Shown: positions 50,869 through 60,089 of the stretch, piece after piece
Numbering within the stretch: the stretch's first letter is position 1
How the letters are laid out: each line of letters starts with the position of its first letter
Assembly: GCA_946480465.1 (NCBI GenBank)
Contig: CAMLJY010000029.1
Coordinates: forward strand, 1-64,000
Reading direction: 5' to 3'
Length of the DNA: 64,000 nt
From: an uncultured Burkholderiales bacterium
Lineage (GTDB): Bacteria; Pseudomonadota; Gammaproteobacteria; Burkholderiales; Burkholderiaceae
Made by a program: the position numbers and the translations under genes
Notes under the pieces: model-generated
Database searches by the model: none
Told to the model about the DNA's origin: nothing
Seen by the model: the letters and a program-made list of their open reading frames with translations, nothing else

Positions 50869-51768
50869 CTATTCGGCGGCGTGCCCGTGCAGCCCGAACA
50901 GCTCGGCCAGCGCGCTGCGGTACTGCGACTGGGCCAGCGTGTTGGTGTTGTGGTGCGAGCCGCCCTCGACCAGCACGAAGCGCTTCGGGCCCGGCGCGCG
51001 CTCGTACAGCGCGCGGCCCAGCGCGGGCGGGATCAGCTGGTCGGCGCTGCCATGCACCACCAGCACCGGGGCCCGCACGCGGCCGATGCGTTCGGCCGCC
51101 TCGAAGCGTTGCGTGATCAGCGGACCCAGCGGCAGCCAGCCCCACTCGAGGTTGCTGAACACCTCGGGGATGGAGGTGAAGCTGCCCTCGACGATCAGGC
51201 CCGCGGCGTCGGGCGATTCGGCCGCCAGGTGCACCGCGATGGCGCCGCCCAGCGAGTGGCCGAAGATGTAGCGCGGCGCTGCCGGCCGCTGCGCCGCCAG
51301 CCAGGCCCAGCCGGCGGCGGCGTCTTCGTAGGCCATGGTTTCCGACGGCAGCGCGGCGCTGCTGCGGCCGAAGCCGCGGTAGTCGATGCCCAGCACCGAG
51401 AAGCCCAGCTCGTGCATGCGGCGCATGCGGTGCGCGCTGCCGCGCACGTCCCAGCGCGCGCCGTGCAGGTACAGCAGCACCGGCGCATCGGCCCGGGCCT
51501 GCGGCAGCCACAGGCCGTGCAGCTTCACCGGCTGGCCGGCCTCGCGCGAGTCGAAGGCGATCCACACGTCCTCCATGCCTTCGGCGGCGGCCAGGCCGCC
51601 GCGCCAGGTGCGGTCGGTGGGCTGGAAGATCCACTTGCGCTGCTGCTCGTCGAGCGTGGCGCAGCCGGCCAGCAGGCCGATGGACAGGAAGCCGGCGGCG
51701 AGGCCCCGCCACCACCAGCGGCGCGGGGGCAGGGCGAGGGGCGGGGGCATGGGCGCGGATGTTCGCAC
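50869..51768 (-). CDS. Lipoprotein alpha/beta hydrolase
   Basis: 299 residues (or 293 if started at the ATG at 51750). The N-terminus has a lipobox, SIGLLAGCATLD, so it is probably anchored in a membrane after signal peptidase II. The fold is complete: LLYLHGARW (oxyanion hole), FGHSLGGAIAVHLAAE (nucleophile Ser, ~residue 168), HGSADQLIPP (Asp) and GGSHHNTN (His). VLGIDYRGFGRS is typical of this BAAT/FSH-like subfamily. Substrate unknown. Confidence 0.88.
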   Translation of the reverse strand: MRTSAPMPPPLALPPRRWWWRGLAAGFLSIGLLAGCATLDEQQRKWIFQPTDRTWRGGLAAAEGMEDVWIAFDSREAGQPVKLHGLWLPQARADAPVLLYLHGARWDVRGSAHRMRRMHELGFSVLGIDYRGFGRSSAALPSETMAYEDAAAGWAWLAAQRPAAPRYIFGHSLGGAIAVHLAAESPDAAGLIVEGSFTSIPEVFSNLEWGWLPLGPLITQRFEAAERIGRVRAPVLVVHGSADQLIPPALGRALYERAPGPKRFVLVEGGSHHNTNTLAQSQYRSALAELFGLHGHAAE

Positions 51769-51904
51769 GCGAGCCTTCGGCGACGGTGGCGCGGGGGATT
51801 CCGCCAGTCACGCCCTCAGCGCGCGTGGGCCATGAAGCCCCGACGACGTGCGGCCCGCTTGAATTGCCGCGACAACGTCGCAACGGTGGCAGTGCCCGCC
51901 GCGC

Positions 51905-52444
51905 TCAACCCTCGGCCATCAGCTTCAGCTTCGCCAGGCTGCCTTCCACCCGCGGGCCCATCACCGCGTCCATCGACGTGAAGACGGTGGTCACCTTCAT
52001 GAAGTAGGACATCATCCCCGAGGCCGCCCATTGGAGCTGCGTGCCCTGGTCGTGCGGGCTCAGGCGGATCTCGAGCGTGCTCCGGTCGTGGTAGGGCTCC
52101 TCCACCTGCACCTTCACCACCAGGCGCGACGGTGGCTGCGCCTCGGTGATGGTGGCGCGGCCCTTGCCCGAGTGCGCGGCGCCCGACCATTGATAGCCGG
52201 CGCCCAGGCCGCGCGCGGGCCCGAAGAACTGGCGCTTGAGCGTCGGGTCCATCTTCTCGTCCATCGACCAGTCGGGCCAGCGGCGTGCGTCCTCGATCAG
52301 CGTGTAGACCTTCTCCGGCGGCGCGTTCAGCACCACCGAGCGCTCGACGCGGTAGTCGCTGGGCCGTGCGGCGGCGACGATCAGCACGGCAACGATGACG
52401 GCGAACAGCGCGCCGCCGAGGAGGAAGACGAGGCGAACGAACAT
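51905..52444 (-). CDS. SRPBCC family membrane-anchored protein
   Basis: 179 residues. One N-terminal transmembrane helix (LVFLLGGALFAVIVAVLIVAA) is followed by a START-like/polyketide-cyclase fold: YRVERSVVLNAPPEKVYTLIEDARRWPDWSM opens it, cited by its ends, and LEIRLSPHDQGTQLQWAASG closes it. A hydrophobic cavity protein; ligand unknown. The first ATG at 52444 is used. Minus-strand neighbour of the lipoprotein hydrolase, 136 bases apart. Confidence 0.85.
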   Translation of the reverse strand: MFVRLVFLLGGALFAVIVAVLIVAAARPSDYRVERSVVLNAPPEKVYTLIEDARRWPDWSMDEKMDPTLKRQFFGPARGLGAGYQWSGAAHSGKGRATITEAQPPSRLVVKVQVEEPYHDRSTLEIRLSPHDQGTQLQWAASGMMSYFMKVTTVFTSMDAVMGPRVEGSLAKLKLMAEG

Positions 52445-52648
52445 CGGACGTCTCCGGTCAGCTTGGCAGGCGCGGGCTCGTCAGCGTGCTGCGGCCGGCG
52501 GGCGGCGGCAAGGCGATGGGACGGGCGGTGGGACGGGCGGTCTGGCGCGTGCGGAAGCCGGGCATGGGAACAGGGGGGGCGGGCCGGTGCGGCGCGTGCA
52601 TGGCCGCTGGCGCCGATTGTGCCGGGGCGCGGCCGCGGCGGGAGGCGG

Positions 52649-53929
52649 TCAGCCGCCGGCCAGCCGCGTCATGAAGCGCTCGCCGGCACCGGGCCGCAGC
52701 TTGCCGACCACGGCCACCGCCGGCAGCTGCGCCAGCATGCGGGCGAAGGTGGCGCGCACCTCGGCCGCGCCCACGGCCTGGACCCGGGCCTGCTGCTCGG
52801 CCGGCGTGCGCACGCGCCCCAGCACCGCGAGCTGCTGCACCGCTTCTTCCAGGCAGCGGAAAGGCCGCTCCTGCGTGCGCAGCTCGCGCACCGCGATCTG
52901 GTTGCGCGCGCGCTCCAGCGCCACCTCGTCGATGTGCTCGGCATGCTGCAGCAGCAGGGTGCCCACGGCATCGAAGAAGGCATCGAGGTGCTCCGGCGCC
53001 ATCGAGGCCTCGACCACGAACTGGCCGGCCGCCGGCAGCACGTCGGCCGAGCAGGATGCGTGATAGACGAGGCCGCGGCGCTCGCGCAGCTGGTCCAGCA
53101 GCGGCGAGCTCATGCCCTCGCCGAAGACGGCGGCGGCCACGGTGCCGGCGGCTTCGTCGTCGGCCAGCGAGGGCAGCGGAAAGCCCAGCACCACGTGGCT
53201 CTGGCTGCTGCCGGCCTGGCGCTTCTGGCGCAGGCCGCCACGCCAGGCGGGCGGGGCGACGCGGTTCTCCGGGCCCGTGGGCATGCCGCCGAAGGCGGCC
53301 TCGGCCTCGCGCAGCATCGCCTCGGCATCGATGGCACCGGCCACCGCGACGATGACGTTGCCGCCCGAGTAGTGCTGGCGCACGTAGTCCAGCAGGTCGC
53401 GGCGCTGGAAGCGGCTGATGTTGGCGCGCGTGCCGATCACCGGCTGCGCGAGCGGATGCTGGCCGAAGCAGTTGCGGTCGAAGAGCTTGTAGGCGGCGGA
53501 GACGGGGTCGTCCTCGTCCTCGGCGAACTCCTGCAGGATGACCTGGCGTTCGCGCTCCAGCTCCGCCTCGGGGAAGGTGCTGTGCCGCACGATGTCGGCC
53601 AGCATGTGCATGAACTGCGGCGCATGCGGCGCCAGCCCGTGCATGTGGAAGGCGGTGTGGTCCTTGTCGGTGTGGGCATTGACCTCGGCGCCCAGGCGCT
53701 CGGCGTCGAGGTTGATGCGCTGGCAGTCGCGCCCCTCGGTGCCCTTGAAGGCCATGTGCTCGACGACGTGGCTGATGCCGTTGAAGCGCGCGCTCTCATG
53801 CTGGCTGCCCGCGCGCACGAAGACGCTGAGGCTGACACTGCCCAGCCAGGGCATGGGCATCGCGACGACGCGCGTGCCGTTGGGCAGGGTGTGGATGCGG
53901 GTGGTCGGTTCGGCGCGGGAGAGGTTCAT
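52649..53929 (-). CDS. M16 family zinc peptidase (processing-peptidase type)
   Basis: 426 residues. The inverted zinc motif HxxEH appears as SHVVEHMAFKGTEGR (~residues 49-63), with the downstream Glu region NAHTDKDHTAFHMHGLAP. NGTRVVAMPMPWLGSVSLSVFVRAGS is the usual N-terminal strand. The C-terminal half (ARNQIAVRELRTQERPFRCLEEAVQQL) is the second, non-catalytic M16 module. So the full peptidase is present in one chain, as in many bacterial processing-peptidase homologues. Substrate unknown. Confidence 0.93.
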   Translation of the reverse strand: MNLSRAEPTTRIHTLPNGTRVVAMPMPWLGSVSLSVFVRAGSQHESARFNGISHVVEHMAFKGTEGRDCQRINLDAERLGAEVNAHTDKDHTAFHMHGLAPHAPQFMHMLADIVRHSTFPEAELERERQVILQEFAEDEDDPVSAAYKLFDRNCFGQHPLAQPVIGTRANISRFQRRDLLDYVRQHYSGGNVIVAVAGAIDAEAMLREAEAAFGGMPTGPENRVAPPAWRGGLRQKRQAGSSQSHVVLGFPLPSLADDEAAGTVAAAVFGEGMSSPLLDQLRERRGLVYHASCSADVLPAAGQFVVEASMAPEHLDAFFDAVGTLLLQHAEHIDEVALERARNQIAVRELRTQERPFRCLEEAVQQLAVLGRVRTPAEQQARVQAVGAAEVRATFARMLAQLPAVAVVGKLRPGAGERFMTRLAGG

Positions 53930-54001
53930 CAGCGGTGGGCCAGGGCAGGCCGCGAGCCTAACGCAGCCGGGCCGGCGCGGCGTTCCCTGCGCCCGCGGGC
54001 C

Positions 54002-54844
54002 TCATTCGAACTTGATCGCGATGCCGCTCGTCAGCAGCGTGTCGGTCGACTTGCGGTCCGGGCCGGGCTCGGAGTTGTGGCTGGCGGCCAGGCCGACCGT
54101 GAGGCTCAGGGTGCTGTTCAGCGCGACCGCCAGGCCGGCGTCGAAGGTGGCGCGGTACTCGCCGGGGCTGCGCGCGTTGGGCAGCAGCACCAGCCGCTGC
54201 TTCAACGTCGAGCCGGAGTTCAGCTTGTGGTTTGACTCCTCGGCGAACATCAGGCTCGCGTAGTCGTATTGCGCCCGCTGCTCGCCGTCGATGCGCGTCG
54301 GAGTCTCGTAGCTGTCGTACGAAAAGCTGAGACCGCCGAACAGGTCGAACTGCGCCGCCTCCGTTCGGATCAGGTGATAGCCCGCGCCGCCGCCCACCTG
54401 GCCACGCAGCTTCAGGTTGGCGAAGACGTTGCGCTCCAGCTCGGCGTTGCCGAAGGCGAACCACGCCGGACTCAGGTCGTGGTCGTGGCGGCCGCCGAGG
54501 CGCAGCCGTTCGGCGCTGGTGGCGCCGTCGGTCCGGGCGTACTGCGCCGAGCCGAAGACGGTCGTCTTCATCGCCTCGGTGGCGCGCACGCCGTCGCCCG
54601 TGAAGGACAGGTTCGTGCTGCGCGAATTGCCGCCGGATGCGCTCGCGCCCAGGCCGATGGCGGCGCGAAAGCGGCCGTCCGGCTTGACGGTGGCTTGTGC
54701 GTGGGCCGGTGCCGCCGGCACGCACAGCAGCGCGCTGGCGATGGCCGCCACGGCGGTGGCGCCGGCGAACGGCGCGCCACGCGGCGTGGTGCCGGCCTGG
54801 AGAAGGGAGGGGGCGGCGAACGGTGCGGGTGCGGATCGGGACAT
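54002..54844 (-). CDS. DUF481-like outer-membrane beta-barrel protein
   Basis: 280 residues. A long N-terminus ends in a signal peptide with cleavage near PAHAQA (~residue 50). The mature part (~230 residues) alternates aromatic and small residues as in a small beta barrel: AAIGLGASASGGNSRSTNLSF, RLRLGGRHDHDLSPAWFAFGNAELERNVFANL (cited by its ends), GGGAGYHLI and a C-terminal LTSGIAIKFE. Pattern and length fit DUF481. The true start may lie further inside. Function unknown. Confidence 0.75.
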   Translation of the reverse strand: MSRSAPAPFAAPSLLQAGTTPRGAPFAGATAVAAIASALLCVPAAPAHAQATVKPDGRFRAAIGLGASASGGNSRSTNLSFTGDGVRATEAMKTTVFGSAQYARTDGATSAERLRLGGRHDHDLSPAWFAFGNAELERNVFANLKLRGQVGGGAGYHLIRTEAAQFDLFGGLSFSYDSYETPTRIDGEQRAQYDYASLMFAEESNHKLNSGSTLKQRLVLLPNARSPGEYRATFDAGLAVALNSTLSLTVGLAASHNSEPGPDRKSTDTLLTSGIAIKFE

Positions 54845-54959
54845 TCAGGCTCCGGTTCGCGGCGCGATGCACGCTCGGCGTCACGCCGGGGGTGGTGGGA
54901 AGGCCGCGCATTATGGGAGCCGCACCGCCGGCGCAGCCACGTGCCGGCACTGCGAGGGG

Positions 54960-54992
54960 GGGCATACGAAGGGCATACGACACCTTGCGTAT
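54960..54992. promoter_or_regulatory. Direct and inverted repeats upstream of urtA
   Basis: GGGCATACGA occurs at 54960-54969 and again at 54971-54980, 11 bases apart (one helical turn). ATACG at 54975-54979 pairs with CGTAT at 54988-54992. The cluster sits ~75 bases before the urtA start and is the most structured part of that leader. It may be a regulator site for the urea operon; no sigma-54 -24/-12 pair of correct spacing was found. Confidence 0.4.
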
Positions 54993-55063
54993 TGGCCGCA
55001 CCGGCACCGCCGCCTAACCTGCCGGCGCTGACAACCCCAACCGCACCACAGGAGTGCCACCCG

Positions 55064-56341
55064 ATGAAGTTCACCCGTCGCTCTGCTGCCCGTTCCATCA
55101 CCGCGCTGGCGGCTGCCGCCTGCGCCTTCGGCTTCAGCTCCATCGCGCAGGCGCAGGAGACCATCAAGGTCGGCGTGCTGCACTCGCTGTCCGGCACGAT
55201 GGCCATCTCGGAAACGGTGCTGAAGGACACCGTGCTGATGGCCATCGACGAGATCAACGCCAAGGGAGGCGTGCTGGGCAAGAAGCTGGAGCCGGTGGTG
55301 GTCGACCCCGCTTCCAACTGGCCGCTGTTCGCCGAGAAGGCGCGCCAGCTGATCAGCAAGGACAAGGTGGCCGTCACCTTCGGCTGCTGGACCTCGGTGA
55401 GCCGCAAGTCGGTGCTGCCGGTGTTCGAGGAGCTGAATTCGCTGCTGTTCTACCCCGTGCAGTACGAGGGTGAAGAGCTGAGCAAGAACGTGTTCTACAC
55501 CGGCGCCGCGCCCAACCAGCAGGCCATTCCCGCCGTGGAATACCTGATGAGCAAGGACGGCGGCGGCGCCAAGCGCTTCGTGCTGCTGGGCACCGACTAC
55601 GTGTACCCGCGCACCACCAACAAGATCCTGCGCGCGTTCCTGAAGGCCAAGGGCATTCCCGAGGCCGACATCATGGAGGAGTACACCCCCTTCGGCCATT
55701 CGGACTACCAGAGCATCATCGCCAAGATCAAGAAGTTCTCGTCCGAGGGCAAGAAGACGGCGGTGGTGTCCACCATCAACGGCGACTCCAACGTGCCCTT
55801 CTACAAGGAACTGGGCAACCAGGGCCTGAAGGCGACCGACGTGCCGGTGGTGGCCTTCTCCGTGGGTGAGGAAGAGCTGCGCGGCGTGGACACCAAGCCG
55901 CTGGTGGGCCACCTGGCCGCCTGGAACTACTTCCAGTCCATCAAGAGCCCCGAGAACACCGCCTTCATCAAGAAGTGGAGCGACTACGCCAAGGCCAAGG
56001 GCATCGCCGGCCACAAGGACAAGCCGCTGACCAACGACCCGATGGAGGCCACCTACATCGGCATCCACATGTGGAAGGCCGCGGTGGAGAAGGCCAAGTC
56101 GACCGACACCGACAAGGTGATCGCCGCGATGGCCGGCCAGACCTTCGCCGCGCCGGGCGGCTTCACGTCCACGATGGACAAGCAGAACCACCACCTGCAC
56201 AAGCCGGTGTTCATCGGCGAGATCAAGGCCGACGGCCAGTTCAACGTGGTGTGGAAGACCAAGGGGCCGGTGGTGGCCGATCCGTGGAGCGACTACATCC
56301 CGGAGAACAAGGGCAAGCCGAACGTTCCCGCCAAGAAGTAA
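55064..56341 (+). CDS. urtA: Urea ABC transporter, substrate-binding protein
   Basis: 425 residues. The signal peptide ends near SIAQAQ (~residue 29). ETIKVGVLHSLSGTMAISETVLKDTVLMAIDEINAKGG is the N-terminal signature of urea-binding UrtA, cited by its ends, and VTFGCWTSVSRKSVLPVFEELNSLLFYPVQYEGEE, also cited by its ends, is very typical. NDPMEATYIGIHMWKAAVEKA follows. It captures urea in the periplasm for UrtBCDE. It heads the complete operon; a 5-base offset to a GGAGTG ribosome-binding site supports the ATG at 55064. Confidence 0.97.
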   Translation: MKFTRRSAARSITALAAAACAFGFSSIAQAQETIKVGVLHSLSGTMAISETVLKDTVLMAIDEINAKGGVLGKKLEPVVVDPASNWPLFAEKARQLISKDKVAVTFGCWTSVSRKSVLPVFEELNSLLFYPVQYEGEELSKNVFYTGAAPNQQAIPAVEYLMSKDGGGAKRFVLLGTDYVYPRTTNKILRAFLKAKGIPEADIMEEYTPFGHSDYQSIIAKIKKFSSEGKKTAVVSTINGDSNVPFYKELGNQGLKATDVPVVAFSVGEEELRGVDTKPLVGHLAAWNYFQSIKSPENTAFIKKWSDYAKAKGIAGHKDKPLTNDPMEATYIGIHMWKAAVEKAKSTDTDKVIAAMAGQTFAAPGGFTSTMDKQNHHLHKPVFIGEIKADGQFNVVWKTKGPVVADPWSDYIPENKGKPNVPAKK

Positions 56342-56425
56342 TAGCGTCTGATTGACGCGCCAGCCGCGGCCGGCTCCCGGCCGTGGCGCGCGCCTGCCTG
56401 TGTTTCGTTTCCCGGGGGCCTTTCC

Positions 56426-58021
56426 TTGTTCGCTACGCTCCGACACTTCGTCGTGCTCTCGATGCTGCTGCTCATCGGCAGTGCATCGTGGGCGCTGACG
56501 GCCGAAGAAGCCGGCAGGATCGCCGCCGGCGACAGCGACGAGCGCATCTCCGCACTGAATGCCGCGTTGAACGCGGCGGTGGCAACGGGCGATGCGGCGC
56601 TGGTGCCCTTCGTGCGGGCGCTGCTGGACGACGAGGTGAAGACCGCCGGCGGCAAGGCCTTCATCGTGAGGGACGGCAAGGCGGTGGAAGCGGCCACCGG
56701 CGCGGCGGCTTCGCTGCCCGCCGATGCCGAAGACGTCGTCAACAACAACCGCATGCGGCGCGAGCTGGAGGCGGCGGTCGCGGCGCTGGGCCTGTTCGCG
56801 CCCGAGCGGGATGCTCGGGCCCAGGCCATCGCCGACCTGAAGGATGCGGCCGACGAGGCCAAGCTCGGCCTGATCGAGAAGGCGGAAGGCGCCGAGAAAG
56901 ACGCGGCGCTGAAGGCGCAGCTGGGGCTGCTGCGCGCGGCCATCCTGATTTCTTCCGACGACGCGGCCAAGCGCGCCGCCGCGGCCAAGGCCTTGTCCGG
57001 CAGCAGCGAGCCGGCCACCCGGTCGCTGCTGCTGGAACGCCTGAACGCCGAGAGCGACCCCGCGGTGAAGGCCGCGATCCAGGCCGCGCTGGACAGCGTG
57101 CAATCGCAGCTGGCCTGGGGCGAGCGCCTGGGCGTGCTGTTCACCGGCGCCAGCCTGGGCTCCATCCTGCTGCTGGTGGCGCTGGGCCTGGCCATCACCT
57201 ACGGGCTGATGGGCGTGATCAACATGGCCCACGGCGAGCTGATGATGATCGGCGCCTACGCCACCTACGTGGTGCAGAACCTGTTCAGGGCCTACCTGCC
57301 GGGTGCTTTCGACTGGTACGTCGTGGCCGCGATCCCGGTCGCCTTCTTTACCTCGGCGCTGGTCGGCGCGGTGCTGGAACGCAGCGTCATCCGCTGGCTG
57401 TACGGCCGCCCGCTCGAGACGCTGCTGGCCACCTGGGGCATCAGCCTGGTGCTGATGCAGGCGGTGCGCACGCTGTTCGGCGCGCAGAACGTGGGCGTCG
57501 AGAACCCGGCGTGGATGTCGGGCGGCGTGCAGGTGCTGCCGAACCTGGTGCTGCCGTACAACCGGCTCGCCATCCTCGTCTTCGCGGCGCTGGTGCTGAT
57601 CGGCATGGCGCTGCTGATCTCGCGCACGCGGCTCGGGCTCTTCGTGCGGGGCGTCACGCAGAACCGGCGCATGGCCTCGTGCGTGGGTGTCAACACCGCG
57701 CGCGTCGACATGTACGCCTTCTCGCTGGGCGCGGGCATCGCCGGGCTGGCGGGCTGCGCGCTCAGCCAGGTGGGCAACGTCGGTCCGGACCTGGGCCAGG
57801 GCTACATCGTCGATTCGTTCATGGTGGTGGTGCTGGGCGGCGTCGGCCAGCTCGCGGGCACGGTGTACGCGGCGCTGGGCCTGGGCATCCTGAACAAGCT
57901 GCTGGAAGGCTGGGCCGGCGCGGTGCTGGCCAAGATCATGGTGCTGGTCTTCATCGTCGTCTTCATCCAGAAGCGGCCGCAGGGCCTGTTCGCGGTCAAG
58001 GGCCGCAGTGCGGAGGCCTGA
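56426..58021 (+). CDS. urtB: Urea ABC transporter permease UrtB
   Basis: 531 residues from a TTG at 56426, which makes a signal-like N-terminus (VVLSMLLLIGSASWALTAEE). The first ~225 residues are a periplasmic helical extension seen in UrtB proteins, after which the permease begins (LGVLFTGASLGSILLLVALGLAITYGLMGVINMAHGE, cited by its ends). The GAYATYVVQNLF, LLATWGISLVLMQAVRTLFGAQN and NRRMASCVGVNTARVDMYAFSLGAGIAGLAG marks are those of LivH-type urea permeases, the last cited by its ends. It forms the channel with UrtC. Confidence 0.95.
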   Translation: MFATLRHFVVLSMLLLIGSASWALTAEEAGRIAAGDSDERISALNAALNAAVATGDAALVPFVRALLDDEVKTAGGKAFIVRDGKAVEAATGAAASLPADAEDVVNNNRMRRELEAAVAALGLFAPERDARAQAIADLKDAADEAKLGLIEKAEGAEKDAALKAQLGLLRAAILISSDDAAKRAAAAKALSGSSEPATRSLLLERLNAESDPAVKAAIQAALDSVQSQLAWGERLGVLFTGASLGSILLLVALGLAITYGLMGVINMAHGELMMIGAYATYVVQNLFRAYLPGAFDWYVVAAIPVAFFTSALVGAVLERSVIRWLYGRPLETLLATWGISLVLMQAVRTLFGAQNVGVENPAWMSGGVQVLPNLVLPYNRLAILVFAALVLIGMALLISRTRLGLFVRGVTQNRRMASCVGVNTARVDMYAFSLGAGIAGLAGCALSQVGNVGPDLGQGYIVDSFMVVVLGGVGQLAGTVYAALGLGILNKLLEGWAGAVLAKIMVLVFIVVFIQKRPQGLFAVKGRSAEA

Positions 58022-58025
58022 CGCC

Positions 58026-59180
58026 ATGAAGACGCCTGATTTGCCCGTGTCCGCCGTGCTGGCGCAGAAGCGCGGCCTGCTGCTGGGCCCCAGGGGCTGG
58101 AGCGCGGTGCTGGCCGCGGTGCTGGTCATCGCCGTGCTGGTGCCGGTGCTGAACCTGGCGTTGCCCGAGGGCCACCCGCTGCACCTGTCCGACTACGCGG
58201 TGACGCTGGCCGGCAAGATCGTCTGCTACGCCATCTGCGCGCTGGCGATGGACCTGATCTGGGGCTACACCGGCATCCTGTCGCTGGGCCACGGCCTCTT
58301 CTTCGCGCTGGGCGGCTATGGCATGGGCATGTACCTGATGCGCCAGATCGGCACCGACGGCAACTACAAGAGCGAGCTGCCCGACTTCATGGTGTTCCTG
58401 AACTGGAAGGTCCTGCCCTGGCACTGGGCGCTGTCCGATTCGTTCATCGCGCAAGCGCTCTTGATCGTGCTGGTGCCGGGCGCGCTGGCCTTCGTGTTCG
58501 GCTGGTTCGCCTTCCGCTCGCGCATCAAGGGCGTGTACTTCTCGATCATCACGCAGGCGATGACCTTCGCCGCGATGCTGCTGTTCTTCCGCAACGAGAC
58601 CGGCTTCGGCGGCAACAACGGCTTCACCGACTTCAAACGCATCCTCGGCGTGCCGATCGCCACCGGGCAGATGCGGGTGCTGCTGTTCGTCATCAGCGGC
58701 CTGGTGCTGGTGGGCTTCTACCTGATGGCCCGCGCGATCGTGAACAGCAAGTATGGCCGCGTGCTTCAGGCGATACGCGATGCCGAGACGCGCGTGATGT
58801 TCACCGGCTATTCGCCGCTGGCCTACAAGCTGAGCATCTGGACGCTCTCGGCGGTGATGTGCGCGGTGGCCGGCGCCTTGTACGTGCCGCAGGTGGGCAT
58901 CATCAACCCCAGCGAGATGTCGCCCGCGGCCTCGATCGAGATCGCGATCTGGACCGCGGTGGGCGGCCGCGCGACGCTGATCGGCCCCATCGTCGGCGCC
59001 TTCTTCGTCAACGGCGCGAAGAGCTGGTTCACGGTGGCGTTCCCGGAGTTCTGGCTGTACTTCCTGGGGGCGCTGTTCATCGCGGTGACGCTGTTCCTGC
59101 CGAACGGGATCATCGGCCTGCTGCGCAGGCCGGGGGGAATCGTCGGCCTGTTCCGGCGCGCGACGGAGAAGAGAACGTGA
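58026..59180 (+). CDS. urtC: Urea ABC transporter permease UrtC
   Basis: 384 residues, LivM-like. ALAMDLIWGYTGILSLGHGLFFALGGYGMGMYLMRQIG (cited by its ends, residues ~74-111) is the conserved core, and RVLQAIRDAETRVMFTGYSPLAYKLSIWTLSA the EAA-type loop to the ATPases, cited by its ends. Start ATG at 58026, 4 bases after urtB. Its TGA overlaps the GTG start of urtD (GTGA), so translation is coupled. Confidence 0.96.
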   Translation: MKTPDLPVSAVLAQKRGLLLGPRGWSAVLAAVLVIAVLVPVLNLALPEGHPLHLSDYAVTLAGKIVCYAICALAMDLIWGYTGILSLGHGLFFALGGYGMGMYLMRQIGTDGNYKSELPDFMVFLNWKVLPWHWALSDSFIAQALLIVLVPGALAFVFGWFAFRSRIKGVYFSIITQAMTFAAMLLFFRNETGFGGNNGFTDFKRILGVPIATGQMRVLLFVISGLVLVGFYLMARAIVNSKYGRVLQAIRDAETRVMFTGYSPLAYKLSIWTLSAVMCAVAGALYVPQVGIINPSEMSPAASIEIAIWTAVGGRATLIGPIVGAFFVNGAKSWFTVAFPEFWLYFLGALFIAVTLFLPNGIIGLLRRPGGIVGLFRRATEKRT

Positions 59181-60061
59181 CACCCGAATTGATGGAGGAG
59201 GGGGCGAAGCGCCTCGAAGCCTATGCTCTGAAACGAGCGGCCGCGGCCACCGAGAGCGGTGGCCGCGAAGCCGCCTACGGCCGGCCGATGCGGTGGGGCG
59301 AGGTCGACTTCTCGCACGGGGTGGCGCTGTACCTGGACGACATCACGGTCAGCTTCGACGGTTTCAAGGCCCTGAATGCGCTGACCCTGACGGTGAACGT
59401 GGGCGAACTGCGATGCATCATCGGCCCGAATGGCGCGGGCAAGACGACGATGATGGACTGCATCACCGGCAAGACGCGGCCGGACGCGGGCAAGGCCTTC
59501 TTCGGCTCGACGCTCGACCTGCTGCGCCTGACGGAGCCTGAGATTGCGCAGGCCGGCATCGGCCGCAAGTTCCAGAAGCCCACGGTGTACGAGGATCTCT
59601 CGGTGTTCGAGAACCTCGAACTGGCCCTGGCGGCGGACCGGCGGGTGTGGGCTTCCTTGTTCTCGCGGCTGACGGGGGCGCAGCTGGACCGCATCGGCGA
59701 GGTGCTGCAGACCATCCACCTGCTGCCGGAGGCGCAGCGCACCGCGGGCTTGCTGTCGCACGGGCAGAAGCAGTGGCTGGAGATCGGCATGCTGCTGATG
59801 CAGGACCCGAAGCTGTTGCTGCTGGACGAGCCGGTGGCGGGCATGACGGATGAAGAGACGGAGCGCACGGCGGAGTTGTTCCTGTCCCTGGAAGGCAAGC
59901 ATTCGCTGGTGGTGGTGGAGCACGACATGAAGTTCGTGGATCAACTCACCGAAGGCCGGAAGACGGTGACTGTCTTGCACGAAGGGTCCGTGCTGGCGGA
60001 GGGATTGCTGGCGGATGTGCAGAACAACGAGAAGGTCGTCGAGGTGTATTTGGGGCGCTAG
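59177..60061 (+). CDS. urtD: Urea ABC transporter ATP-binding protein UrtD
   Basis: 294 residues from a GTG at 59177 with GGAG 8 bases upstream; an ATG at 59192 is a possible alternative. Walker A is GPNGAGKTT (~residues 81-89), the signature reads LLSHGQKQWLEIGMLL (SHGQK in place of SGGQ, usual for UrtD), and Walker B LLLLDEPVAGM. LTVNVGELRCIIGPNG is the standard lead-in. The N-terminal ~40 residues before the ATPase core are longer than in most homologues. Confidence 0.95.
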   Translation: MTPELMEEGAKRLEAYALKRAAAATESGGREAAYGRPMRWGEVDFSHGVALYLDDITVSFDGFKALNALTLTVNVGELRCIIGPNGAGKTTMMDCITGKTRPDAGKAFFGSTLDLLRLTEPEIAQAGIGRKFQKPTVYEDLSVFENLELALAADRRVWASLFSRLTGAQLDRIGEVLQTIHLLPEAQRTAGLLSHGQKQWLEIGMLLMQDPKLLLLDEPVAGMTDEETERTAELFLSLEGKHSLVVVEHDMKFVDQLTEGRKTVTVLHEGSVLAEGLLADVQNNEKVVEVYLGR

Positions 60062-60089
60062 CCACGGCGCGAGCAGCCGGAGAAACTGA

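Noticed and set aside
54845..55063. A sigma-54 promoter before urtA
   Set aside because: GG and GC elements occur but their distance does not match the -24/-12 spacing.
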